From NCBI RefSeq assembly GCF_937468385.1, contig NZ_CALBWS010000001.1, forward strand, positions 248,001-312,000: a stretch of DNA of 64,000 nucleotides. The letters run 5' to 3'. Below the pieces are notes generated by a model. It was not told the DNA's origin. It saw only the letters and a program-made list of their open reading frames with translations, and did no database searches. A program made the position numbers and the translations under genes. The DNA comes from Neobacillus rhizosphaerae (GTDB lineage: Bacteria; Bacillota; Bacilli; Bacillales; Cytobacillaceae). Positions 15,572-24,741 of the stretch are shown piece by piece; the first letter of the stretch is position 1; every line of letters begins with the position of its first letter.

Positions 15572-17887
15572 TTATTGCTTCTCTTTTGCTTTCCAGATCA
15601 ATTCTGGAATTAAGGGAAGATTATGAAGCGAAACACCAGCTGCTATGGACAATGCATTCCCGAGTGCCCCAGGCATTCCCATTAAACCTAGCTCTCCTAT
15701 TCCACGAGCTCCGTATGGTCCATCAATCTGTGGATTTTCAACAAAATCAACCAAGTAATTAGGATTCTCTCCATAGCGAAGTGGACGATACGTCCGAAGC
15801 TGCGGATTCAAAACCCTCCCTAAATCATCAAAATAAAAAGTTTCTCTCCCAGCGAATGCTAGCCCCATGCTCATTGCCCCCATAACCTGACCTAATGCTG
15901 TTTTTTCATTCATCACCCTGCCAGCATCCACCACCGCAGCAGCATTAACCAGTCGATAAGTATAATCTTTACGATCGAATTCTATCTCTACTCCATAAGC
16001 TGCAACAGACCACTCCGGACCAGGCTTCCCGGCTCCAGTTTCGGGATCCAACTTCGTTATATGGCGTAAAATATATTTCCCTCTGCCAATGATTTGACCA
16101 CCAATTGCGTTACCATTTGGATACTTATACCCATAACCAATATCTTTAAAATGGAGACCAATGGATGGATCATCCCTCAAAAACACCCGACTATTTGCCA
16201 CTTCCAAATCTTCTTTCGGTGCTCTTAGCACACATGAGGCCACTTCTTTTAATTGGTTAATCACATCTTCTGCGGCATTTAAGGTGGCCCTACCTGCCAT
16301 AAATGTTCCCCTGCTTGCAACGGTCTTCCAATGTTCTGGCATGGTCTGGGTATCAACTTCCATTCTGACATGAATTTTATCGACATCCATTTTTAGTCTC
16401 TCGGCGAGAATTTGAGCAAGCACAGTCTTAGTTCCAGTTCCAATTTCGATAAGGCCTGACATTAAATTGATACTACCATCTCGATTAAAAGTTAAAGTAA
16501 CACCGGAGGGAGCGTTGGCATCAATCGTTGACGTTTTCCAACTGCAGCTTACGCCCTTTACTCTAACAAAACGTTCATTTATCTCTTTAATCGGCCCTTC
16601 TTCCCATTTAATTAAATGTTTAACTTTCTCAATACAATGTGGTAAGTCTCCTAAATTGCTTTTATTTAAAGGAACCCTTGTCGGTGTTGTATTTCCTGGC
16701 CTAATGGCATTTATATAACGAAGTTCTAGCGGATCCATCTGCAGTTTTTGTGAGAGTAAGTCCAGTGTTCTTTCAATCACAAAGGAAAGTTCGGAATGAG
16801 AAAATCCTCTGTATGGGGAGGCATACGGATGATTGGTATACATACAGTATGAATCACACCATAAATTCTCCACATTATAGGGTCCTGTGCAATCGACTGC
16901 CCCAGATCTCGTTACATCAATTGCTTTATCCGAATAAGCACCCCCATCCCACAAATAAAGGATTTCCATAACTTTAATTTTCCCGTTACGGTCAGCCCCA
17001 ATTTTAACTGTTCCATCCAAACCAATGTGACATGGAGATGTAATGATATCCTCTTCACGCGTATTAAAAACCTTTACGGGTCGGCCACCAACAGCCTTCG
17101 ATGCTAAGTAGGCAAGTATTTCAAGCTGTACGGGTGCTTTTCCACCGTAGCCTCCTCCAACAAACGGAGTGTGAACAACAATTTTCCCTATATCTTCACC
17201 AAAGTATTCAGATATCAGTGTTTTGACCATATAAGGTGCCTGAGATGAGGTCATAATATTGATTGTTCCATCTCGTGAAATCTCACAAGTTGAACATCTT
17301 GTTTCCATTGCGGCATGATCTGAAGGGGAAAAGGAATAGCTTGCTTCTACTGTTACCTCACTCTCAGACCATCCTTTTTCCATATTGCCTTTGCGAATTT
17401 TAGTAAGTGATGCAATGTTTGTTCCCGGAATCGAGTGTGAATCTTCCTCCTTTTTATATTCGCCTAACTCCTCATGGACGAGGGGAGCATTCTTTTGGAA
17501 CGCCTGTGTAGGTGAATTTACTACAGGTAATAATTCATAATAGACCTTTACCAAGTTAGCTGCTTTCTTAGCTTGTGAAGGAGTATCAGCAACAACTAAT
17601 GCAACTGGTTCTCCATGGTAACGGACCTTATCAATAGCAATTGGCGGGCGGTCGCGAATGGCCTCACCTGTAAGTGGAAAATGTTCTCCTGCGATAATCG
17701 CCCTAACTCCTGGTATTTTTAGTGCTTCTGTCTTGTCAATCGCAGTGATCCTAGCGTGTCCATATGGACTTATGACCTTTGTACAAGAAAGCATCCCGAC
17801 TGATTGGTAATCATCTGTGTATTTCGCGTCTCCTGTCACTTTATCCCAAGCGTCTTTACGAATGACACCTTTTCCAATTACATCCAA
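15572..17887 (-). CDS. Molybdenum hydroxylase large subunit (xanthine dehydrogenase family)
   Basis: The 771 residues start with GKGVIRKDAWDKVTGDAKYT, as in molybdopterin-binding subunits of the xanthine/aldehyde oxidase family. They contain PFVGGGYGGK (cofactor-proximal glycines) and PYRGF, and near the end GARGIGELGLMG, which holds the catalytic glutamate. The enzyme class hydroxylates N-heterocycles or aldehydes using water. The FAD and 2Fe-2S partner subunits are absent from the neighbourhood, so partners must be encoded elsewhere or this is an orphan. The start codon is TTG, with AGGAGGG six bases upstream. Confidence 0.88.
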   Translation of the reverse strand: MDVIGKGVIRKDAWDKVTGDAKYTDDYQSVGMLSCTKVISPYGHARITAIDKTEALKIPGVRAIIAGEHFPLTGEAIRDRPPIAIDKVRYHGEPVALVVADTPSQAKKAANLVKVYYELLPVVNSPTQAFQKNAPLVHEELGEYKKEEDSHSIPGTNIASLTKIRKGNMEKGWSESEVTVEASYSFSPSDHAAMETRCSTCEISRDGTINIMTSSQAPYMVKTLISEYFGEDIGKIVVHTPFVGGGYGGKAPVQLEILAYLASKAVGGRPVKVFNTREEDIITSPCHIGLDGTVKIGADRNGKIKVMEILYLWDGGAYSDKAIDVTRSGAVDCTGPYNVENLWCDSYCMYTNHPYASPYRGFSHSELSFVIERTLDLLSQKLQMDPLELRYINAIRPGNTTPTRVPLNKSNLGDLPHCIEKVKHLIKWEEGPIKEINERFVRVKGVSCSWKTSTIDANAPSGVTLTFNRDGSINLMSGLIEIGTGTKTVLAQILAERLKMDVDKIHVRMEVDTQTMPEHWKTVASRGTFMAGRATLNAAEDVINQLKEVASCVLRAPKEDLEVANSRVFLRDDPSIGLHFKDIGYGYKYPNGNAIGGQIIGRGKYILRHITKLDPETGAGKPGPEWSVAAYGVEIEFDRKDYTYRLVNAAAVVDAGRVMNEKTALGQVMGAMSMGLAFAGRETFYFDDLGRVLNPQLRTYRPLRYGENPNYLVDFVENPQIDGPYGARGIGELGLMGMPGALGNALSIAAGVSLHNLPLIPELIWKAKEKQ

Positions 17888-18029
17888 GTAAATCCCTCCT
17901 AACCGTCAGTTTTCATGAAACCTCTCCCAGTAAATTAATATTCGTGTAAATAAAGATAAATACAGCTACGTAGAAATAAACCATATGATTAATGATACCC
18001 GTAACGAAAAAAATGTGCTTATTCATTCA

Positions 18030-18120
18030 GATAGGTAAGGGTTTGAAGTTATCTCTCCCTTTTCCTCCGTTCACACCATACATGCGACTTTTACCGCATA
18101 AGCTTCGGCTTAATTTTCTT
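18030..18120 (-). mobile_element. Possible group II intron 3'-end remnant
   Basis: The minus strand reads a stem-loop ATGCG-GTAAAAGT-CGCAT, then TGTATGGTGTGAACGGAGG, a GGGAGAG stretch and TTACCTATCT. Bacterial group II introns end in similar domain V and VI segments. Pairing is imperfect and no reverse transcriptase is present, so at best it is a decayed end. A hairpin AACCTCCAA/TTGGAGGTT lies at 18148-18178. Confidence 0.3.
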
Positions 18121-18314
18121 TTTCTTGATAAATTCCGTTTGCATAAAAATAACCTCCAATAAATAATTATTTGGAGGTTGAAGGAAACGTTCTCTACAGT
18201 CTCGGCTACATCCCTCTATAGTCTTGTTAGTAGATAGGAGTGAGACAGTAAAGGAATATGTAAAAACATTATTCAAAAGAAATCTGCGATAACCCTTGAT
18301 ACGATTGATTTTTT

Positions 18315-18377
18315 GGCGGGACTGCGTGGGAATCGATCCCACCAGACCACACACGGTGGTCTCAAGCAGTTTTGAAG
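18315..18377 (-). repeat. tRNA-Sec 3'-half copy B (att-like site)
   Basis: The 63 bp are nearly identical to the 3' half of the intact tRNA-Sec gene, from the discriminator to the anticodon loop; one visible change lies in the T-loop (TCGATCC for TCGAACC on the plus strand). The flank beyond the anticodon loop (TTTGCTGGCATCTGTTTTTC) is shared with copies A and D rather than with the tRNA. The remainder of 17888-18454 holds the possible intron remnant and no gene. Confidence 0.85.
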
Positions 18378-18454
18378 TTTGCTGGCATCTGTTTTTCTAG
18401 TATCTTGATGAACTCTTAAGTCTTGATAAGTAAAAATGGAACCTGGTCTATGAC

Positions 18455-19558
18455 TCAAGTTCCTTCTACTATATTTTCTGCCGCTTTTCTAGCTCTCAAA
18501 AATCGGACTAAGTTCAGTACAATTACTTTTGAAACAGCATAGGTCGGAACTGCCAAGACCATTCCAAGTACGCCTGCCAGGTTTCCTGCAGCCAATAGAA
18601 TAATGATGATGGTTGCTGGGTGCGTATCCAATGTTTTACCTAATATCATCGGTGACAGGAAGTTCCCTTCAATTTGCTGGGCAACCAGAATGACGACTAT
18701 TACCAGTAAAGCTTTCGTTGGTGAATCAAAGAAAGCGACAATCACAGCGGGTGTACCGCCTATGATTGGTCCAACATAAGGGATAATGTTGGTGAAGGCT
18801 ACAATGAGCGCCAAAATTAACGCATAGGGTAGATCAACAATTAAATATCCAATAAAAGACAGGGTTCCGACTGCCAGTGCGACCATAACCTGCCCCTGAA
18901 TGTAGGCAGATAATGTCTCCCCTGTTTCTTTCAAAATTTTTAGACCCTCATCTCTGTAACCGGTCGGAATAAAATTTGAAACGGATTTTGGAAATTTATG
19001 ACCATCCTTAAGCATGTAAAATAATAAAAATGGTACAGTGACAAGAATAACTGCTATATTAGTGACCATTCCAAAAAAAACCATAAATCCATTCGTCAGT
19101 TTGTTTGGCAGTGTATTTGCAAACTCCATTAACCGTTGTTGCACCGTACCAATAATTTCACTCTGCTCATTTATAAAGCTTTTAAACTCTGATGACTTAA
19201 CCAGATTATTTAAATAATCAGTAGTCTCATGGGCAAAGATCGGCAAATTATTGGCAAGATCAATTGCCTGTTTTGACACAGCTGGAACGATGCTGCTCAT
19301 TGCCAACACAAGAAGACCAGCAAACCCAATATATATGACAAGTATGGCTGCTATCCTAGGAAGCTTTTTTCGTTCGAGAAAATTCACTAACGGATTTAAA
19401 AGGAAATAGAGGAACCCTGTTATCAGGATTGGAAAGAAAAGCGTTGAGAAAAAGACTCCTATTGGCCTAAACATAAATGAAATTTTTGTTGAAACGAAAA
19501 TAATCGTAAAAATAAGCAAAATTTGAATCAGCCAGAATTGTATTTTAGATTTCGACAC
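18455..19558 (-). CDS. AI-2E-family membrane transporter
   Basis: The 367 residues have about eight hydrophobic segments. They include PLVNFLERKKLPRIAAILVIY near the N-terminus, then a soluble helical stretch (residues 90-150), and the conserved second half with GYLIVDLPYALILALIVAFTNIIPYVGPIIGGTPA. This is the AI-2E/PerM/YtvI family, whose members export small molecules or act as Na+/H+ antiporters. The start is a GTG with AGAGGT upstream. It sits between tRNA-Sec copies B and C. The substrate is unknown. Confidence 0.85.
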   Translation of the reverse strand: MSKSKIQFWLIQILLIFTIIFVSTKISFMFRPIGVFFSTLFFPILITGFLYFLLNPLVNFLERKKLPRIAAILVIYIGFAGLLVLAMSSIVPAVSKQAIDLANNLPIFAHETTDYLNNLVKSSEFKSFINEQSEIIGTVQQRLMEFANTLPNKLTNGFMVFFGMVTNIAVILVTVPFLLFYMLKDGHKFPKSVSNFIPTGYRDEGLKILKETGETLSAYIQGQVMVALAVGTLSFIGYLIVDLPYALILALIVAFTNIIPYVGPIIGGTPAVIVAFFDSPTKALLVIVVILVAQQIEGNFLSPMILGKTLDTHPATIIIILLAAGNLAGVLGMVLAVPTYAVSKVIVLNLVRFLRARKAAENIVEGT

Positions 19559-20071
19559 GATCTGTACCTCTTAACTCAGATATTTTGATAAAAGTATATC
19601 AAAGTCTTGGAATAATATACAGTATTATCAAGGAATTTTAATAAATATTAATTTTGATTCTCTTAAAATGATTGTTACATATTGAATTTTTTTACTTAAC
19701 CTCTTAATAAATCCTTCTTATGCCAATTAAAATAAGTTCATATGGCAGATAGAGTGCATTTTCTGTCCCATGTGGTATTTTAAACATCGCTCCACACTTG
19801 TTAAAGGAAATGGTTTATAGTTTACCGACTGTCTATTTCATCGGTTTTCTTCAGTCTGCAGGAATATGTCGAAAGAAATATTGATTTTTCGGGTCACTTC
19901 ATCAAAATTTCCGAATATTATGTTATTATACTCAAAAAATTTTATTTAATATAGAAAGGAAAATTTTATGAATAAACACTCTGCTTTGTGGATTGCATTT
20001 CAGACAGTGTTATCCCTATTAGCACAAACTTTATTCCCTGTTTTAGCGAATGAAGAGCGGATGAGTACAAT

Positions 20072-22678
20072 ATGGTGAATCTTAAGGTAAACCGGTATTT
20101 ATTTTCCCTTAGTGAAGCAAGAACAGTTGAAGTTCAAGCTGATATGGGAGAGAACGTTGATTTAAGTCAACTACTATTTCAATTTGGAGGGAAGAGTCTT
20201 TCTGAATGGAAAAAATGGACAAGTGGAACAAATTTTAACGGAGATCCCTTTATTACGTTAATAGAGGAACCTCAATTTGTTGAAGGAACAACGATTGTAA
20301 AGGCTACATTAGAGTTTGGTCTTCTTTTTAATAGATCAAGTCTGGCGACGAGAACAATTCGAACTCAATATCAAAAGTTTATCGGATATTATGAATTGGC
20401 TATGATCGATCCGCAAAAAAAGATTAAGGCTGTAACAACTGTCAAACTAAATGTATATGACGAATTCCTATTTTATCATCAACTAAAGACAGAAATCGAC
20501 CAAATATTTGAACAAGCAAACAAAAAAAATGATCGTTACCTAAAATACCAAAGTCTTGGCAAGTCCGTACAAGGGAGAGACCTTCACTTTGTTATTTTAG
20601 CAAGAGATAAAGAGACTGTTGACAAATATTTAAACGAAACGCTGCCGACAGCGTTAGAAAATCCGGAGAGATTATTAGAGAAACTGAAGAACGGCACGAT
20701 GGGTAATTATCAAGTTCCAATTTGGTTTAACAATATCCATCCTGATGAAGTTGAAGGTACAGATGCTCAAGTTGAATTATTGAAGACATTTGCACTTGGG
20801 GATGAGATAACATTTAATACGGTTAAAAATGATAATGAACGAACCGTATCTCTGAATGTGGATGAGGTTCTTGATGAGGTCATCTTCCTATTCATGTTTA
20901 CAAATAATCCTGATGGAAGAGTTGCAAATACTAGAAGAAATACAAATGGCTTTGACTTAAATCGTGACAACCATTTTCAAACACAAGTTGAAACACGTCT
21001 TGTGACCCAGGAAATTGCAAAATGGACACCTCTCTCTTTCCTAGATATGCATGGTTATGTTGGTGGATTTTTAATCGAACCGACCACTCCTCCTCACAAT
21101 CCAAACTATGAATATGATTTACTTTACAACAATATGATTGAACAGGCCCATTCAATGGGACAAGCAGGATTAGGCAACTCTTCTTTTCATTCTTACTTAA
21201 TTCCAGCACTAGATTACAAGGCTGGTTGGGACGATATGTCTCCTGGCTATACACCCATGTATGCAATGCTGCACGGTTCGTTAGGTCATACAATAGAAAT
21301 TCCAGCATTAAGTCAAAAAGGTTTTCGTGCGATGGTGGGCACTGGGTTGGGGGCTGTCCTTTTTGTAACAGAAAATAAGGATGAATTATATAAAAATCAA
21401 CTTGAAATCTTTAAACGCAGCGTGAACGGCGAAGATAACCGTGCAGTTGACGAGTATTTTGTAAATGCTTCAGGAGAATCGATTGGACGGATAAGAGGAG
21501 AAAATAAAAATTTCTTTCCCGACTACTATTTAATACCATTTCATAAAAACCAACAAAAAAATAATCTAGAAGCACATAGAATGATACAATATTTACTTCG
21601 TAATGGAGTGAAGGTCAAACAAACAACGAAATATATGAAAATAAACGGGAGAATGTATCCTAAAGGAACTTTTGTTATTCCTATGAATCAGGCAAAACGC
21701 GGTGTAGCCAATGCAATGCTCTATATGGGTGACAATGTTTCTGAATGGGGAGCTATGTACGACCCAATTGTAGTAAATTTCCCTGATCTGAGAGGATTTA
21801 CTATACATGAAATTCGTAATGCAGGTGTTTTTGATCAATACCTTAATGAAATAAATAGTGTAACGACTCCAACAGGAAAAATAATCGCAAATGCACCTAA
21901 ACAAGTGTTGTCTAATACCAATAATGACACAATCAAACTAGTAAATATGCTTCTTAGGAATGGAGCAATTGTAGAGAAAGCGATGGAAACAAGAGGTGGA
22001 GTAACTAAAGGCGACTTTATTGTAAGAACAAACGAATTACAAGCTTTTGGTAAGAACTATTATTTCGAAGCTAGATCTTTAGATACTTCTAATCCGATAA
22101 AAACCGAGCAATTACAGCTGCCGAAAGTTGCTGTAACTGGGTCATCTCAATTGAAATATACGGTAAAAGAGCTTGGATTTGACCTTGTCAATCAAGAGAA
22201 TGCCGATGTGATTGTTAGCGATAGCAGTAGCTTGATTGTAAGTAATTTGTCTGGAAAATCATATGTGGGAATTGGATTATCCGCATTAACTGCTGTGAAA
22301 AATAGAGGATTGCTCTCAGGGTATAATTTTGTTTACACAAGAAATGGCCATGAGGGCTTAGTGAAGGCAAAAATCAAGGACCATGTGCTAACTTCTGGTT
22401 ATAAGACCGATGAGCTTCTTTATACAACTTCAGGGGCATGGATTACTTCTGTACCTGAAGGCGCTGAAGTATTAGCTTCCTTCAGTAATCGTGATGATTT
22501 CTTTGTAGCTGGATGGTGGCCTAGACATGAAAATGCGAAGGGACAAATTCTTGCCTTTACCCATACATTTAAGGATACTACAATTACCCTTTTTGCCAAT
22601 GACCTTGCCTTTAGAGCACACACACACTACAGCTATCGCTTCTTAGCAAATAGCATCTTTGATTCGGAAGGCTCTTAG
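20072..22678 (+). CDS. M14-family zinc carboxypeptidase, N-terminal secretion signal out of frame
   Basis: The 868-residue frame has a carboxypeptidase M14 domain at residues 150-450: KYQSLGKSVQGRDLHFVI, zinc ligands in NIHPDEVEG, PDGRVANTRRNTNGFDLNRD, and LDMHGYVGG. A C-terminal region of about 400 residues of unclear fold follows. Directly upstream, a frame from ATG 19968 (RBS AAAGGA) encodes a signal peptide (MNKHSALWIAFQTVLSLLAQ, then TLFPVLA). The two frames are offset by one base near 20056. Either the gene is inactivated for export or there is a sequence error. The stretch 19559-19967 holds only this upstream region. Confidence 0.75.
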   Translation: MVNLKVNRYLFSLSEARTVEVQADMGENVDLSQLLFQFGGKSLSEWKKWTSGTNFNGDPFITLIEEPQFVEGTTIVKATLEFGLLFNRSSLATRTIRTQYQKFIGYYELAMIDPQKKIKAVTTVKLNVYDEFLFYHQLKTEIDQIFEQANKKNDRYLKYQSLGKSVQGRDLHFVILARDKETVDKYLNETLPTALENPERLLEKLKNGTMGNYQVPIWFNNIHPDEVEGTDAQVELLKTFALGDEITFNTVKNDNERTVSLNVDEVLDEVIFLFMFTNNPDGRVANTRRNTNGFDLNRDNHFQTQVETRLVTQEIAKWTPLSFLDMHGYVGGFLIEPTTPPHNPNYEYDLLYNNMIEQAHSMGQAGLGNSSFHSYLIPALDYKAGWDDMSPGYTPMYAMLHGSLGHTIEIPALSQKGFRAMVGTGLGAVLFVTENKDELYKNQLEIFKRSVNGEDNRAVDEYFVNASGESIGRIRGENKNFFPDYYLIPFHKNQQKNNLEAHRMIQYLLRNGVKVKQTTKYMKINGRMYPKGTFVIPMNQAKRGVANAMLYMGDNVSEWGAMYDPIVVNFPDLRGFTIHEIRNAGVFDQYLNEINSVTTPTGKIIANAPKQVLSNTNNDTIKLVNMLLRNGAIVEKAMETRGGVTKGDFIVRTNELQAFGKNYYFEARSLDTSNPIKTEQLQLPKVAVTGSSQLKYTVKELGFDLVNQENADVIVSDSSSLIVSNLSGKSYVGIGLSALTAVKNRGLLSGYNFVYTRNGHEGLVKAKIKDHVLTSGYKTDELLYTTSGAWITSVPEGAEVLASFSNRDDFFVAGWWPRHENAKGQILAFTHTFKDTTITLFANDLAFRAHTHYSYRFLANSIFDSEGS

Positions 22679-22861
22679 GTTGAAAAAGAAAAGGAAATCT
22701 AAAGTGAAAAAATCCTTTTTTGAAATTGGTGAGACCTAGTTTAACGAAATACGTGATTAATGGACATCCCGTAAAAGAAGCACAATTCACGGGCTTTGTT
22801 TACCACTTCAACCTAATTATACAGAGTATAATGTAGTTATACGAAAACATTAAGGATCAAT

Positions 22862-22895
22862 AAGAGGTCCTCACCCTTTTGGACGAGAACCTCTT
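22862..22895. other. Hairpin between the peptidase gene and att copy C
   Basis: AAGAGGT-c-CTC pairs with GAG-a-ACCTCTT around a 12-nt loop. No clear T-run follows on either strand. It may be a weak terminator of the peptidase gene, about 185 bp past its stop. Confidence 0.35.
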
Positions 22896-22947
22896 GTATG
22901 TTTGAATATTAATCATTTAATTAACTTTAAAGAACAGTACAAATTTT

Positions 22948-23010
22948 GGCGGGACTGCGTGGGAATCGAACCCACCAGACCACACACGCAGGTCTCAAGG
23001 AGTTTTGAAG
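22948..23010 (-). repeat. tRNA-Sec 3'-half copy C (att-like site)
   Basis: The 63 bp match the tRNA-Sec 3' half up to the anticodon loop, with a few changes in the variable arm and anticodon stem. Beyond the loop the flank (TTAGATGGAAAG) differs from copies A, B and D, so this junction may come from another element. At 23138-23155, CCAAAATGTGACCAA also occurs beside copy D at 29556-29570. Nothing else is clear up to the IS remnant. Confidence 0.8.
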
Positions 23011-23591
23011 TTAGATGGAAAGTTTTATTTCTTGATATTTTAAATTATCTTTTGTTTTTTTATGTCCTGAATTTTCATATAAGATTCAACTTTTTAATTT
23101 CTTTTGTGGCTTCTAATTTTCATTAATTATCTATAGTATGTTCCCAAAATGTGACCAATTCATTTATTTAATTTAGCCACCCCATTGTTATGTTACCGAC
23201 AACGCCTGCAGTCCTTCCTTAAAAGCGGGACCAGGAAGAGCTGATATAAACAGTCGAAGAATATATTTATTTTTGTAATTCTTAATCGTCAAAAATTAAT
23301 TAGACGAAAGTGTCATTGCTTCCTTCTAAATCGTTTTTCGATAAAGTATCTTCTTTGTAAAACGGTTCCAGATTTGATTTAGGAATAAATAATTGAAGAA
23401 ATTAATATGATGCTTGCTTGTAAAGAGATCGGTCTCCTTATTCCTATAGTTAGGGAGCTTTATAACAATGTGCTTTCCCAATACTGTTTTTACTGATTTA
23501 AAATGATTTCTTCTCCCTTTTAAGGGATTGGCAACACCTTTTGCGCCTAAATCAGTAGAAGGAAGTCACATAAGGACTCGACACCCTCAGC

Positions 23592-23744
23592 TTATTTGTA
23601 TTTCTGTACCCAATCTTTCACTTGGGATGCATTACGAATGTTGTATTCCTCCGCAATCTTTTGATAACTACCTTCTCTAGCTAAGTATACTTGGACAGCT
23701 TTTAATTTCAAATCATTTGGGTATTGTTTATTCGCTCTAGACAT
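23592..23744 (-). pseudogene. IS3/IS150-type transposase OrfA, N-terminal remnant
   Basis: Fifty residues (MSRANKQYPNDLKLKAVQVY, then GSYQKIAEEYNIRN and QVKDWVQKYK) form the helix-turn-helix start of an IS150-like OrfA. GGAGGTG stands before the ATG. The frame stops at TAA where OrfA normally continues. Further decayed pieces (GAKGVANPLKGRRNHFKS) can be read out of frame down to about 23470. The rest of the element, including OrfB, is missing. Confidence 0.7.
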
Positions 23745-23750
23745 AGAAAA

Positions 23751-23805
23751 AACACCTCCATGTTGTAATTATGGGTTTCATACCCATTTTTCAACATAAG
23801 GTGTT
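23751..23805. other. Three-part hairpin covering the transposase ribosome binding site
   Basis: Three nested pairings, AACACCT/AGGTGTT, ATGTTG/CAACAT and ATGGGT/ACCCAT, form one long interrupted stem. On the minus strand the stem contains the GGAGGTGTT ribosome binding site of the OrfA remnant. On the plus strand it is followed by TTTTTATTTG. This fits the protective hairpins of IS elements that block outside transcription. Confidence 0.55.
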
Positions 23806-23913
23806 TTTATTTGTCTCATTTTTTTAGGTCAGTGCGTATCTGTATTTCATCATGAATTGATGGGTTTTTATACTATCTACTTAAAGAGGATAATACTACT
23901 CTAGGGTTTTTGT

Positions 23914-24741
23914 TTAAAATAAACTAACCAAAAAACTAATAAAAATACATACAAAGACACTGCCTAACAACAAATTTGACGTTTTTATTTTCTTACCAAT
24001 CAACCAATACATTATTCCAAATACAGCTAAAGGGACGAGTCCCGGCATAATCATATCCAAGTATTTCGTCAATGGTTCCGCAAATTTCCCACTACCTATC
24101 TTAATTCCGGATAAATCTAATTGAACATAACTTGCAATCATACCTCCTATTGCTGTCAAACCAACAACACTCGCCGCATATGTGACTTTATCCATAATGC
24201 CTGTTTTTTCGGCATTTGTAATAAAATAAGCCCCATATTTATAACCAAAATTTAAACCATAATAACGAAGTAAAAAACCTGGCACGTTGTATAATAACAA
24301 GAATAAAATCGGACCGATTATATTTCCTTTTGATGCAAACCCAATAGCTACTCCAGTTGCAATAATCCGTAACGTTCCGACAATTAATGAATCGCCAATT
24401 CCTGCTAGTGGTCCCATTAGCGATGTTTTCACTGCTGTAATGGCGGAATCATCAAATTCTGGATTATTTGCGTTTTCTTCTTCCATCGCTGCATTAATCC
24501 CCATTAATAATGATGATAATTGCGGAGTAATCGCCATAAAATCAAGACTTCTTTTTAATGCAGCTTTTGCTTTTCTCGAATCATTCTTAAACAAACGTTT
24601 AATAACTGGCACCATTGCATAAGAATATCCTAAATTCTGTTGGCGTTCAAAATTCCAAGAAGAATCTAATTGACAAGAACGCCAAAAGACTTGACGTATT
24701 TCTTTTTTCGTTAACTTTTCTGAATTAGAATTCATTATCAT
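23914..24741 (-). CDS. PTS mannose-family IID component
   Basis: About 275 residues in the mannose-type (ManZ/IID) family: LTKKEIRQVFWRSCQLDSSWNFERQQNLGYSYAMVP at the N-terminus, shown here only by its start LTKKEIRQVF and SWNFERQQ, then MGPLAGIGDSLIVGTLRIIA and C-terminal hydrophobic segments. With IIC it forms the membrane channel that imports a sugar while it is phosphorylated. ATG 24741 has AGGAGG six bases upstream and overlaps the end of the IIC gene by 17 bp, showing translational coupling. It is the last gene of a five-gene operon. Confidence 0.92.
   Translation of the reverse strand: MIMNSNSEKLTKKEIRQVFWRSCQLDSSWNFERQQNLGYSYAMVPVIKRLFKNDSRKAKAALKRSLDFMAITPQLSSLLMGINAAMEEENANNPEFDDSAITAVKTSLMGPLAGIGDSLIVGTLRIIATGVAIGFASKGNIIGPILFLLLYNVPGFLLRYYGLNFGYKYGAYFITNAEKTGIMDKVTYAASVVGLTAIGGMIASYVQLDLSGIKIGSGKFAEPLTKYLDMIMPGLVPLAVFGIMYWLIGKKIKTSNLLLGSVFVCIFISFLVSLF

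Noticed and set aside
18091..18354. 87-residue minus-strand frame near tRNA-Sec copy B
   Set aside because: It reads through the tRNA 3'-half copy and the possible intron end, so it is not a plausible gene.
22902..23126. 74-residue plus-strand frame across copy C, and the 91-residue frame across the intact tRNA (47887-48162)
   Set aside because: Both begin inside tRNA-Sec sequence (CVGIEPTRPH-type translation), an artefact of translating the tRNA complement.
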